DNA from: Bacteroidales bacterium
GTDB lineage: Bacteria; Bacteroidota; Bacteroidia; Bacteroidales; GCA-2748055
Direction of reading: 5' to 3'
Length of the DNA: 32,446 nt
Assembly: GCA_018400695.1 (NCBI GenBank)
Contig: JAGYMF010000007.1
Coordinates: 1-32,446, forward strand
Positions 8,715 to 17,568 of the stretch are shown piece after piece (position 1 is the first letter of the stretch; each line of letters begins with the position of its first letter). The position numbers were made by a program, and so were the translations under genes. A model generated the notes under the pieces. It searched no databases, was not told where the DNA came from, and saw only the letters and a program-made list of their open reading frames with translations.

Positions 8715-9191
8715 ATGAAAGAGAGGAACAGCAGGCTCATGGCCATCAGACGTCTGATTACAAGGGAAAATATCTCATCACAAGAGGAACTGCTATCTAT
8801 GCTGGAGAAGCAGGGCTTTTCGATGACACAGGCGACGTTGTCACGCGATCTGAAATACCTGAGGGTGGCAAAGATGCCGGATAGCGAAAAGGGATATATT
8901 TATATGTTGACAGAGCGGCAACTAAATGATCCGTCAGAAAATTCAGAGCTTCCAATTACTGGGTTTGTCTCTATCGATTTTGCCAGGGGCATGGCCGTGA
9001 TGAAGACATTGCCCGGACATGCCAGCAGTATTGCCTATGCGCTTGATAATCTGAATTCATATGAGATCGCTGGAACTATCGCTGGTGATGATACCATTCT
9101 TATCATTCCGCGCGATGGGGTTGTGAAGAGAGACCTCGTGCACCTGCTAAAAACGAAGATGCCGGGTTTTAGTAATGACCTGGTGAATTAA
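8715..9191 (+). CDS. argR: Arginine repressor ArgR
   Basis: Arginine-sensing transcription regulator that forms hexamers and binds ARG boxes when arginine is abundant. The 158-residue product has an N-terminal winged helix-turn-helix (about residues 1-65, with the DNA-contact signature TQATLSRDLKYL at 38-49) and a C-terminal oligomerisation/arginine-binding domain containing GTIAGDDTI at 120-128. Length is normal for ArgR/AhrC. The start at 8715 follows immediately after the second ARG box, a typical autoregulatory layout. It is the first gene of the arg/pro run; the next gene begins 26 bases later. Confidence 0.95.
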   Translation: MKERNSRLMAIRRLITRENISSQEELLSMLEKQGFSMTQATLSRDLKYLRVAKMPDSEKGYIYMLTERQLNDPSENSELPITGFVSIDFARGMAVMKTLPGHASSIAYALDNLNSYEIAGTIAGDDTILIIPRDGVVKRDLVHLLKTKMPGFSNDLVN

Positions 9192-9217
9192 TAAACCAAA
9201 AAAAAACATATAAAGTG

Positions 9218-9805
9218 ATGTCACAATTTAATATTTACGTTGCAGGAAGCAATGATTTAACTTATCTGGACCATATTGAGAAGGCTATCTATGATGCTGC
9301 AAGGGTGAAGGGAACGGGTATAGCGGTCAGAAGCAGGGATTACCTCTCTGAGAAGATGCTGGAGGGAAAATCTGTGATTGCTTTGCATTCCGATGGCTCA
9401 TGGGCCGGATTCTGTTATATTGAATCATGGGGGCATAATAAATTTGTTGCCAACAGCGGACTGGTGATTAACCAGTCTTTCAGGGGAAGAGGATTGGCAA
9501 AAGCAATCAAGGCTCGTGCACTTGAACTCTCTGAAGAACTGTTTCCTGGTGCAAGCCTGTTTGGTCTTACTACCAGCCTGGCTGTGATGAAAATAAACAG
9601 CAGCCTGGGATATAAGCCGGTTACCTTCTCCGAGCTGACGGACGATGATGCATTTTGGAAAGGATGTGAGTCGTGCCCCTATTATGATATTCTCGTACGA
9701 ACCCGCAGGGCCCATTGCCTCTGTACGGGAATGTTGAAGGAGGGAAACAGGGATGTTAACACAAAAGGTGAAGCCAAGGCTACCGAACCGGAACGGGCTG
9801 CATGA
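9218..9805 (+). CDS. GNAT acyltransferase, probable N-acylglutamate synthase
   Basis: Predicted GNAT-fold enzyme of 195 residues between argR and argG, the place where Bacteroidota carry a GNAT gene thought to supply the first step (N-acyl-, probably N-succinyl- or N-acetylglutamate) of acylated-ornithine synthesis. The acyl-CoA-binding motif is visible as SFRGRGLAKAI (about residues 87-97), preceded by the beta4 strand segment GLVINQS. The C-terminal part carries a cysteine cluster, CESCPYY...HCLC, that could bind metal or be redox-active. I chose ATG 9218 over the in-frame GTG 9215. The last 20 residues (after GMLKEGN) are a polar tail. Substrate assignment rests on context, not on residues I can verify. 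Confidence 0.75.
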   Translation: MSQFNIYVAGSNDLTYLDHIEKAIYDAARVKGTGIAVRSRDYLSEKMLEGKSVIALHSDGSWAGFCYIESWGHNKFVANSGLVINQSFRGRGLAKAIKARALELSEELFPGASLFGLTTSLAVMKINSSLGYKPVTFSELTDDDAFWKGCESCPYYDILVRTRRAHCLCTGMLKEGNRDVNTKGEAKATEPERAA

Positions 9806-9819
9806 AAAATAGATAAAAA

Positions 9820-11016
9820 ATGGAAAAAAAAGAAAAAATATTGCTTGCTTTCAGCGGTGGACTGGATACTTCATTTTGTACTGTTTACCTGGCAGAAGAG
9901 AAAAATTATGAGGTGCATACGGCCATTGTAAATACAGGTGGATTCAATGATGAGGAGCTGTCCCGGATGGAAGCGCATGCGATCAGATTGGGTGCTGTCT
10001 CACACAAGGTGTTGGACGTAACAGAGAATTATTACAAAAATTGTATTCGTTTTATGCTCTTCGGAAACGCCCTGCGCAATAGAAACTACCCGCTGTCAGT
10101 TAGTTCTGAACGCTCCTTCCAGGCCATTGCCATAGCCGGGTATGCGAAAAAGAGGGGGTTCAGAAAGATTGCCCACGGATCCACTGCAGCGGGCAATGAC
10201 CAGGTGAGGTTCGATCTTACAATGCAGGTGATCTCCCCGGAAATTGAGGTGATCACCCCTATTCGTGATCTGAAAATTTCACGCGAAAAAGAGATTGAAT
10301 ACCTGGAAAAGAATGGGATCAGTATGGCGGCCAGGGAGGTCAAATATTCTGTTAATAAAGGAATTTGGGGAACCAGTATCGGGGGAAAGGAGACATTGAC
10401 AAGTGAGCTTGAATTACCCGATAGTGCTTATCCTTCAGGGGCTCCTAAAACTGGGACTGAAGTCGTGGAAATTGAGTTTTTCAAAGGTGAGCCCACAGGC
10501 TTCAATGGAAAAAAAATGTCCCCCCTGGAGGTAATTGCTGAACTTGAAAAGGCCGGTTCAGCATATGCTGTTGGCCGGGATGTGCATGTGGGAGATACCA
10601 TCATCGGTATCAAAGGCCGTGTTGGATTTGAGGCCCCTGCAGCAAGACTGCTTATCGATGCCCACCTGGCATTGGAGAAACATGTACTTACCCGCTGGCA
10701 GCTCCATTGGAAAGAACAGACGGGAAGCTGGTATGGAATGTTTGTTCATGAGGCTCAGTTCCTGGAGCCGGTAATGAGAAACCTGGAAGCTTTCCTGGAA
10801 TCCACCCAGGAGCGGGTTACAGGAAAAGTGACCATGAGGTTGAGACCATACCATCACTGCGTTACCGGTGTGTCCAGCGCCTTTGACCTGATGGATGCAG
10901 ATTTTGCTGCATACGGAGAAGAAAATCGTGGCTGGACCGCAGCGGATGTGGACGGGTTTACAAAATTACTGGCCAATCAGCAAAAAATCTGGCACTTGAA
11001 AGGTCGGAGCCGCTAA
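9820..11016 (+). CDS. argG: Argininosuccinate synthase
   Basis: Joins citrulline and aspartate with ATP to give argininosuccinate, the penultimate step of arginine synthesis. The 398-residue product opens with the PP-loop pyrophosphatase signature AFSGGLDTS at residues 10-18, contains the family motif HGSTAAGNDQVRFDL, and has the usual length (about 400). It starts 14 bases after the GNAT gene behind an A-rich leader. In many Bacteroidota argC and argD follow directly; here a 77-base gap leads to proC instead. Confidence 0.97.
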   Translation: MEKKEKILLAFSGGLDTSFCTVYLAEEKNYEVHTAIVNTGGFNDEELSRMEAHAIRLGAVSHKVLDVTENYYKNCIRFMLFGNALRNRNYPLSVSSERSFQAIAIAGYAKKRGFRKIAHGSTAAGNDQVRFDLTMQVISPEIEVITPIRDLKISREKEIEYLEKNGISMAAREVKYSVNKGIWGTSIGGKETLTSELELPDSAYPSGAPKTGTEVVEIEFFKGEPTGFNGKKMSPLEVIAELEKAGSAYAVGRDVHVGDTIIGIKGRVGFEAPAARLLIDAHLALEKHVLTRWQLHWKEQTGSWYGMFVHEAQFLEPVMRNLEAFLESTQERVTGKVTMRLRPYHHCVTGVSSAFDLMDADFAAYGEENRGWTAADVDGFTKLLANQQKIWHLKGRSR

Positions 11017-11093
11017 CAGTATGGGTTTTTTCTTTTTCTGCCGGTTCAATATTATAGCAGAGAATGTGAATGAATACGTAAGATTATAAAAAT

Positions 11094-11885
11094 ATGAAAA
11101 AAACAGGGATCATCGGTGCTGGAAACATCGGTGGAGCAATTGCCAGGGGACTGGTGAAGTATGGAGGACATCCGGCAGACAATGTGGTGATCAGCCGCAG
11201 AAAAGAGGCGTTGCTGGAACCTTTCCGGAAGCTGGGGATGGACGTTGAAACAAACAACATGGCCGTGGCAGAGAAGTGCGGAGTGATAATTCTTGCTGTT
11301 CTTCCCGGACAGGCTGAAAATGTGATCAGGGAAATCCTGCCGGTGCTGGAAGCAGACAGGCACATCCTGGTAAGTGTTGTTTCAGCTGTTTCAATTCCAG
11401 AGATAGAAAAATGGGTGGATAAAAAGATTCCGGTGGTCAGAATCATGCCCAATACTGCCGTTGAATTCGGAGAGTCGATGACCTGCATTGCCGGTAACGA
11501 TCCCGGTGCTGAAAAAATTGTTGAAGCACTCTTCGATCCAATGGGCTCTACGATGATTATCAGTGAGCGGCTGATGCCTGCGGCTACCATCCTGGCTGCA
11601 TGTGGAATTGCTTTTTTCCTGCGGTTCATAAGGGCAGAGACCCAGGGTGGAATTCAAATCGGATTCCATGCTGAAGAGGCTGGAAAAATAGCCGCACAGA
11701 CGGCCAAAGGAGCAGCACAGATCCTGCTCAGTACTGGAAACCATCCAGAAAGGGAGATCGATAAGGTGACCACCCCAATGGGTTGTACCATCGCAGGACT
11801 GAACGAGATGGAACATTATGGTCTGAGTTCTGCCCTGATCAAAGGCATTATCACTTCACATGCCGGTATTAGCGGTCTGAAATGA
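11094..11885 (+). CDS. proC: Pyrroline-5-carboxylate reductase
   Basis: Last step of proline synthesis: reduces 1-pyrroline-5-carboxylate to proline with NAD(P)H. The 263-residue product starts with a Rossmann dinucleotide-binding turn (GIIGAGNIGGAIA), includes the family segment RIMPNTAVEFGESM, and has the C-terminal signature DKVTTPMGCTIAGLNEME (a variant of the usual SPGGTT form). Length is normal (260-280). Its stop overlaps the next start as ATGA, so proC and the argE-like gene are translationally coupled. Together with proB and proA downstream it completes a glutamate-to-proline route inside the arginine operon. Confidence 0.94.
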   Translation: MKKTGIIGAGNIGGAIARGLVKYGGHPADNVVISRRKEALLEPFRKLGMDVETNNMAVAEKCGVIILAVLPGQAENVIREILPVLEADRHILVSVVSAVSIPEIEKWVDKKIPVVRIMPNTAVEFGESMTCIAGNDPGAEKIVEALFDPMGSTMIISERLMPAATILAACGIAFFLRFIRAETQGGIQIGFHAEEAGKIAAQTAKGAAQILLSTGNHPEREIDKVTTPMGCTIAGLNEMEHYGLSSALIKGIITSHAGISGLK

Positions 11886-12931
11886 ACCAGTTGGAAAAAT
11901 ATACGGAGCTGTTGTTGCAGATGCTTGCAATACCAGCCCTGAGCCGGAATGAAGACAGCCGTGCGACATTTCTTGAACACTGGTTCTTAGCAGAAGGATT
12001 CACCGTGGAAAGAGTAGTAAACAACCTGGTGGTTACAGCTGGATGCAATCCCGCATATGCCACATTGCTGCTGAACTCCCATCTGGACACTGTTGCTCCT
12101 GGCGACGGCTGGAGAACAGATCCGTATCAGCCGTTATCAGTGAACGGGAGGATTACTGCACTGGGCAGTAACGATGCTGGTGGTTCAGTGGTGGGGTTGA
12201 CAGCTGCTTTTTGTCAGCTTACTAAAATGGATAAGGCAGACGGTATCGTCCTGGTAATCTCTGCAGAAGAGGAGGTCAGTGGGAAAAATGGAATCACTGC
12301 CGTGATCCCACTGTTGAAAGCCATTCAGTTTGCTATTGTAGGAGAACCTACAGCCATGCAGCCGGCCGTGGCAGAGCGCGGACTCATGGTGATTGATGCC
12401 CAGGCAAAAGGTGTTGCAGGCCATGCAGCACGTGATGAGGGGGAGAACGCGATATATAATGCAATCAAAGATATTGAGAGGATCAGGAAATTATCGTTCG
12501 ATGATCCCTCTGAATGGTTGCGTGATCCTTCATTGAATGTAACTATGGTTAATGCCGGTACGGCACATAACGTCATTCCTGCAATATGCGATTTTGTAAT
12601 CGATGTGCGGAGCAATGACCGGTACACAAATCAAAGACTTCTTGATTTGCTGAGAGAGGTCTGTAATTCCAGCCTGAAACCCCGATCTATGAGGCTGAAC
12701 AGCTCCTCCCTTTCACCTCAACACAGGGTGTTTCGGCTGCTTAGGGAGATGCAGCTCAAACCTTTTGGTTCACCTACACTGTCGGATATGGCACTGCTGG
12801 ATGTGCCAGCAGTGAAGATGGGTCCGGGAGACTCCTCCCGCTCACATACAGCCAATGAATATATCGACATTCTGGAGATCGAACAGGGAATCGAACAGTA
12901 TATCCGCCTTATCAGAATGATTGCTGAATGA
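11882..12931 (+). CDS. argE: M20-family deacylase, probable ArgE
   Basis: Metal-dependent amidohydrolase of the M20/ArgE/DapE family, expected to remove the N-acyl group from acylornithine or, in Bacteroidota-type pathways, from acylcitrulline. The metal ligands are recognisable: HLD (His67, Asp69), SNDAGG (bridging Asp98), the catalytic pair EE at 129-130, GEPT (Glu155), and a C-terminal His in SRSHTANEY. The dimerisation domain contains GVAGHAA. The product has 349 residues, typical for the shorter Bacteroidota ArgE-like group. It overlaps proC by 4 bases and lies 39 bases before argH. Close relatives act on other N-acyl amino acids, so the exact substrate is an inference. Confidence 0.82.
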   Translation: MNQLEKYTELLLQMLAIPALSRNEDSRATFLEHWFLAEGFTVERVVNNLVVTAGCNPAYATLLLNSHLDTVAPGDGWRTDPYQPLSVNGRITALGSNDAGGSVVGLTAAFCQLTKMDKADGIVLVISAEEEVSGKNGITAVIPLLKAIQFAIVGEPTAMQPAVAERGLMVIDAQAKGVAGHAARDEGENAIYNAIKDIERIRKLSFDDPSEWLRDPSLNVTMVNAGTAHNVIPAICDFVIDVRSNDRYTNQRLLDLLREVCNSSLKPRSMRLNSSSLSPQHRVFRLLREMQLKPFGSPTLSDMALLDVPAVKMGPGDSSRSHTANEYIDILEIEQGIEQYIRLIRMIAE

Positions 12932-12970
12932 AGAATTTTCCGGAATACGTAAATATAAAAGAACAGGAAT

Positions 12971-14329
12971 ATGAAATTATGGGAGAAAGAGAAAAAAACG
13001 GAACAGGAGGTCATGCAGTTTACCGTTGGTGACGATCCGCAATTTGACAGGTTACTGGCTCCATACGATGTGATCGGCTCTATGGCACATGCAATTATGT
13101 TGGGAGAAACAGGTATCATTCCTGTTGAGGAGTCGGTGTTGCTGAACGATGCGCTGGCAGCATACTATCCCGTTACACTTTCCGGCGATTTCCAACTGGC
13201 ACCCGATGATGAGGATATTCACAGCCACCTGGAGAACCTTCTTCAGCAAAAGCTGGGCGAACCGGGAAAAAAGATCCATACCGCACGTTCACGGAACGAC
13301 CAGGTGATGATGGCCATGCAGTTGATGATGAAGGAGGAATACAGACAGATAATCAAGGATGTACAGCTGCTGTTTGACACCCTGGTATCACAGGCAGAAA
13401 AATATAAGGATATACTCATTCCGGGATATACACATACACAGATCGCCATGCCTTCTTCCATCGCTGTATGGTTGGGAGCGTATGCAGAATCACTGGTGAA
13501 TGACCTCCAGGTCTCTGCGGGAATTATCCGCGTACTGGACCAGAATCCACTTGGGTCTGCTGCAGGATATGGTTCTTCATTTCCGGTTGACCGGGATATG
13601 ACAACAAATCTGGCCGGATTCAGGGATCTGCAGGTCAGTTCTGCATCGCCACAACTGAATCGGGGGAAGATGGAATCGTTAATGACATTTGGAATTGGTA
13701 CCTTTGCACAAACGATGTCCAGGCTCGCTTCGGATATGATACTGTTTATGAACAGTGATATGGGCTTCATCTCTTTCAAAGATGAGCTGACAACCGGGTC
13801 CAGTATTATGCCGCACAAAAAAAATCCGGATGTATTGGAACTCGTAAGGGCACATTGCAATACCGTGCAACAGATGCCCGCTATGCTGAACAGCCTTTCG
13901 GCCAACCTGGTGTCAGGTTATCACCGTGACTTTCAGCTGACAAAGGAAATTCTTGTTCCTGCGATCCGGAAGATCAGACAGTGCTTGTCAATGATGAACC
14001 TGATGGCCTCATCCATGGTTCCGAAGGAAAAAATCCTGGAGGATGAAAAATACAGCCTGCTTTTTTCCGTAGAGGAGGTAAACAAAAAGGTAATGAATGG
14101 CTTGCCTTTCAGGGATGCCTACCGGGAGGTGGCAAAAGAGATTGATCAAGGTCGCTACAGTCCGCGTCACGGTACGGCCTACACCCATACAGGCAGCATT
14201 GGCAATCCTGGAATTGACAGGATCAGGGCGAAGATGAAAAAGACCCTGACCGATATAGAGATAAGGCCTGCAAATGCAGTTTTTGAATCATTAAAAAACC
14301 ATTATCATTATTTAGACACAACAAATTGA
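12971..14329 (+). CDS. argH: Argininosuccinate lyase
   Basis: Splits argininosuccinate to arginine and fumarate, the last step of arginine synthesis. The 452-residue product belongs to the fumarase/aspartase superfamily and shows its flexible-loop signature GSSIMPHKKNPD (near base 13,800), the upstream motif HTARSRNDQV, and the substrate-pocket segment YTHTQIAMPSS. Length fits the family (440-460). The start at 12971 lies just after a short leader that shares the 10-mer GAATACGTAA with the leader of proC. Its stop is 4 bases before the GTG of proB. Confidence 0.97.
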   Translation: MKLWEKEKKTEQEVMQFTVGDDPQFDRLLAPYDVIGSMAHAIMLGETGIIPVEESVLLNDALAAYYPVTLSGDFQLAPDDEDIHSHLENLLQQKLGEPGKKIHTARSRNDQVMMAMQLMMKEEYRQIIKDVQLLFDTLVSQAEKYKDILIPGYTHTQIAMPSSIAVWLGAYAESLVNDLQVSAGIIRVLDQNPLGSAAGYGSSFPVDRDMTTNLAGFRDLQVSSASPQLNRGKMESLMTFGIGTFAQTMSRLASDMILFMNSDMGFISFKDELTTGSSIMPHKKNPDVLELVRAHCNTVQQMPAMLNSLSANLVSGYHRDFQLTKEILVPAIRKIRQCLSMMNLMASSMVPKEKILEDEKYSLLFSVEEVNKKVMNGLPFRDAYREVAKEIDQGRYSPRHGTAYTHTGSIGNPGIDRIRAKMKKTLTDIEIRPANAVFESLKNHYHYLDTTN

Positions 14330-14333
14330 AAAA

Positions 14334-15152
14334 GTGAAACACAGGGAGTTACTAAAGAGCAAACAGCGAATTATTATTAAAGTAGGAACCGCACTGATCA
14401 CCCATGAAAATGGAAAGATCAACCTTTTGAACCTGGAAAAGCTGGCGCGGGTGATCGCTGGCCTTCAAAATGAAGGAAGGGAGATCATTTTGATTACCTC
14501 CGGAGCCGTTGGAGCCGGGATGGGTATCCTGAACCTGAATGAAAAACCGGATAGTGTAGTTCAAAAACAGGCCCTCGCGGCCGTGGGACAGGCAGCTTTA
14601 TTGCGGATGTACGAAACCTTTTTTAAGGAATACGACCAGACCATCGGACAGGTCCTGCTTACAAGGGATGGCATTGAAGAACCTGTAAGAAGAAGAAATG
14701 CGAAAAATACAATAGAACGGTTGCTGGAGATGAATGTCACCCCGGTGATCAATGAAAATGATACGATATCAACGGTCGAAATTGAATTCGGTGACAATGA
14801 TATGTTGTCTGTGCTTGTCGCTGAACTGATTCATGCTGATTTACTGATTATTTTAACCACTACAGATGGTGTATTTACTTCCGACCCGAAAGTAGACAGC
14901 AAGGCAAGACAGGTGTCGACAGTGATGAAGGCCGGAAGGGATCTGAAAGGGGTTGTGACAGATGGAAAGTCAAATCTTGGTTCGGGTGGAATGCAATCCA
15001 AGATAGAGGCGGCAGAGCTGTGCCGTCAGAAAAACATTGACGTAGTTATCGCAGATGGATCGGAGGCAAATGTGATTTATGATATCCTTGATGGAGAAAA
15101 ACATGGAACCTTCTTTGTCAGCAAATCCACGGACCAGAAGTCGTCCGAATAA
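14334..15152 (+). CDS. proB: Glutamate 5-kinase (short form without PUA domain)
   Basis: First step of proline synthesis: phosphorylates glutamate to gamma-glutamyl phosphate. The 272-residue product is an amino-acid-kinase fold with IIIKVGTALIT at the start, LITSGAVGAGMG, the substrate motif INENDTI, and the nucleotide-binding segment TTTDGVFTSDP. It lacks the C-terminal PUA domain present in the longer Escherichia coli enzyme (367 residues), a known variant. The start is a GTG at 14334, four bases after argH, without a Shine-Dalgarno site, so it probably relies on coupling to argH. The 50-base gap to proA keeps the pair together. Confidence 0.93.
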   Translation: MKHRELLKSKQRIIIKVGTALITHENGKINLLNLEKLARVIAGLQNEGREIILITSGAVGAGMGILNLNEKPDSVVQKQALAAVGQAALLRMYETFFKEYDQTIGQVLLTRDGIEEPVRRRNAKNTIERLLEMNVTPVINENDTISTVEIEFGDNDMLSVLVAELIHADLLIILTTTDGVFTSDPKVDSKARQVSTVMKAGRDLKGVVTDGKSNLGSGGMQSKIEAAELCRQKNIDVVIADGSEANVIYDILDGEKHGTFFVSKSTDQKSSE

Positions 15153-15202
15153 CCCGCAGCGAACTATTATACACGTACATCAACTTCAAAAACAGATAAT
15201 TT

Positions 15203-16456
15203 ATGGTACAGAAGGAGATCAATGAAATTGGGAAAAAGGCAAAAAAAGCTTCATACGAACTGGCCCATTTGGGAACACTTGAGAAGGATGAAATACTGAA
15301 TGGTGTGGCTTCCGGACTGCTGGAAGCTACGGCCGATATCCTGGCAGCCAATGAAAAAGACCTGGCGATGGCCGATAAAATGGGACTGAAGGGAGCGATT
15401 GTTGACAGGCTGACACTGAACGCGGAGCGTATCAAGGGCATTGCTGAAGGGCTGGAGCAGATAGCTGCACTGGATGATCCCGTGGGGGAAGTGCTCGAGA
15501 TGAAAAAGCGTCCCAACGGTCTGATGATTGGAAAAAAGCGCGTTCCGATGGGAGTTGTCGGTGTGATCTATGAATCAAGGCCCAATGTGACAGCTGATGT
15601 GGGCGGACTATGTATCAAGACCGGCAATGTCTGTGTGCTGCGGGGAGGAAAGGAGGCATTTAACTCAAACCTTGCCATTGTAAATATTTTCCGGGAGGTG
15701 ATCAGCAGCAAGGGATACGATCCTGATATGATACAGCTGGTAACCAATACCACCCGTGAGAGTGCCAACGCGTTGATGAAGCTGAATACTTACCTGGATA
15801 TTCTCATTCCAAGGGGAGGTGGGGGACTTATTCGGGCGGTGGTGGAAAACAGTACGGTGCCTGTGATTGAAACAGGGGTGGGTAACTGCCATGTGTTCGT
15901 TGATCGTACAGCCGACCTCGAAATGGCGACGAAAATTGTGGTGAATTCCAAAACCCACCGTCCCGGTGTATGCAATGCAGCTGAAAGCCTGCTGATCCAT
16001 GCCGGTATTGCAGAGAAGGCAATTCCCATGATCGGCAAGGCGCTTCTGGATGCAGGTGTGGAAGTAAGGGGGGATGACCTGGTTTGTCATTTGCTGACAG
16101 ATGCAAAGCAAGCTACCGAAAAGGACTGGGCAACCGAATACCTCGATTACATCATCAGTGCAAAAGTGGTTAATTCCCTCGAAGAGGCTATTGCACATAT
16201 CCATACTTACGGTTCTTCACACTCCGAATCTATCGTCACTTCCGATTATGCAAATGCACAGTATTTTCTTGACAGGGTGGATGCTGCTGCTGTGTATGTG
16301 AATGCATCCACAAGGTTCACTGATGGCTTTGAGTTTGGGTATGGTGCAGAAATCGGGATCAGCACCCAGAAATTGCATGCCCGCGGACCAATGGGGCTCA
16401 GGGAGCTTACCACAACGAAATATGTGATTTACGGAGATGGACAGATCAGAAAGTAG
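15203..16456 (+). CDS. proA: Glutamate-5-semialdehyde dehydrogenase
   Basis: Reduces gamma-glutamyl phosphate to glutamate-5-semialdehyde with NADPH, the second step of proline synthesis. The 417-residue product is an aldehyde-dehydrogenase-fold protein with the ProA signature VETGVGNCHVFVD (read here as IETGVGNCHVFVD) and the catalytic Cys257 in HRPGVCNAAES. Length is typical (about 415). It is the last gene of the run that starts at argR, and ends 14 bases from the convergent carA stop, leaving no room for a separate terminator. Confidence 0.96.
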   Translation: MVQKEINEIGKKAKKASYELAHLGTLEKDEILNGVASGLLEATADILAANEKDLAMADKMGLKGAIVDRLTLNAERIKGIAEGLEQIAALDDPVGEVLEMKKRPNGLMIGKKRVPMGVVGVIYESRPNVTADVGGLCIKTGNVCVLRGGKEAFNSNLAIVNIFREVISSKGYDPDMIQLVTNTTRESANALMKLNTYLDILIPRGGGGLIRAVVENSTVPVIETGVGNCHVFVDRTADLEMATKIVVNSKTHRPGVCNAAESLLIHAGIAEKAIPMIGKALLDAGVEVRGDDLVCHLLTDAKQATEKDWATEYLDYIISAKVVNSLEEAIAHIHTYGSSHSESIVTSDYANAQYFLDRVDAAAVYVNASTRFTDGFEFGYGAEIGISTQKLHARGPMGLRELTTTKYVIYGDGQIRK

Positions 16457-16470
16457 ATCGTTTTAATTCA

Positions 16471-17550
16471 CTATTCTTTTGATGCAATTATCATATCGAT
16501 AAATTTATCGAAGAGGTATGCTGTATCGGTAGGTCCGCCAGAAGCTTCAGGATGAAACTGTGTTGAGAAGAAGGGCTTTGTCTTGTGCCGCATCCCTTCA
16601 TTTGTTTGATCATTCAAGTTTATAAATAGTGGTTCCCAATCTGTTGTAAGTGTATCATTGTCGATGGCAAAGCCATGGTTCTGTGACGTGATATAGGCCC
16701 TGTTGGTTCCTACTTCAAGTACAGGCTGGTTATGGCTCCTGTGACCATACTTCAGTTTATAGGTATCGGCATTGGCCGCCAGGGCCATCAACTGGTTCCC
16801 CAGGCAAATACCGAAAATGGGCATATCTTTGCCATAAGCTGTCGATAACTGCTCAATGGTCGCGTGGCACTGCTTCGGATCTCCCGGGCCGTTGGAGATA
16901 AACAAACCATCGTAATCCTCATTTGAAATGTCATGGTTATAAGGAACCCTGATCACGGTGGTATCCCTCTCCAGCAGGTAACGGATAATGTTGTACTTCA
17001 CCCCGCAGTCGATGAGCAGAATCCGGTGTTTACCGGAACCGTATACTTCCCTCTTTTTTACCGTGACCTGTTCCACCAGGTTTACCTGGTTGGGATCATA
17101 CCAATCAGGCTCAATATCGTTGAATATCACCTTTCCCAGCATGGATCCTTTTTCCCGTAATACTTTTGTCAGCATCCGTGTATCAATGCCAAAAATTCCG
17201 GGAATCCCATTTTCCTTCAGCCAGTCACCCAGGCTCTTCTCAGCATTCCAGTGAGAATACTCTGCGGAATAATCACTGATGATCAACGCAGAAATATGGA
17301 GTGTGTGGGATTCAAAAAAGCGGTAGAGGTTATGCTCTTCTTCGTGATCCGGCACACCATAATTGCCAACAATTGGATAGGTGAGCACCAACAGCTGACC
17401 CCGGTAGGAGGGATCGGTGAGACTTTCCGGGTAACCGGTCATGGCCGTGTTGAAAACCACTTCGCCCGCAGCACTTCCTTCATAACCGAAGGAGTAGCCA
17501 TCAAACGTACTTCCGTCTTCCAGCTTCAGCCGGATCTTTTGATATTTCAT
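16471..17550 (-). CDS. carA: Carbamoyl-phosphate synthase, small subunit
   Basis: Glutamine amidotransferase subunit that hydrolyses glutamine and feeds ammonia to CarB. The 359-residue product has the CarA-specific N-terminal domain (residues 1-150, including FGYEGSAAGEVVFNTAMTGY) and a class I amidotransferase domain with SNGPGDP (219-225), nucleophile Cys249 in GICLGNQ, and the His333/Glu335 pair in QFHPEA. All catalytic residues are intact. It is not next to carB: it lies 18 bases downstream of a TlpA-like gene on the same strand, and faces proA. No clear promoter or ARG box is visible in the 18-base gap. Confidence 0.96.
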   Translation of the reverse strand: MKYQKIRLKLEDGSTFDGYSFGYEGSAAGEVVFNTAMTGYPESLTDPSYRGQLLVLTYPIVGNYGVPDHEEEHNLYRFFESHTLHISALIISDYSAEYSHWNAEKSLGDWLKENGIPGIFGIDTRMLTKVLREKGSMLGKVIFNDIEPDWYDPNQVNLVEQVTVKKREVYGSGKHRILLIDCGVKYNIIRYLLERDTTVIRVPYNHDISNEDYDGLFISNGPGDPKQCHATIEQLSTAYGKDMPIFGICLGNQLMALAANADTYKLKYGHRSHNQPVLEVGTNRAYITSQNHGFAIDNDTLTTDWEPLFINLNDQTNEGMRHKTKPFFSTQFHPEASGGPTDTAYLFDKFIDMIIASKE

Positions 17551-17568
17551 AGATTCCCAGTAAAATGA

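Noticed and set aside
11017-11093. Third ARG box or terminator in the argG-proC gap
   Set aside because: TGAAT is present but no symmetric partner arm at the right distance, and the T-run after argG has no stem before it.
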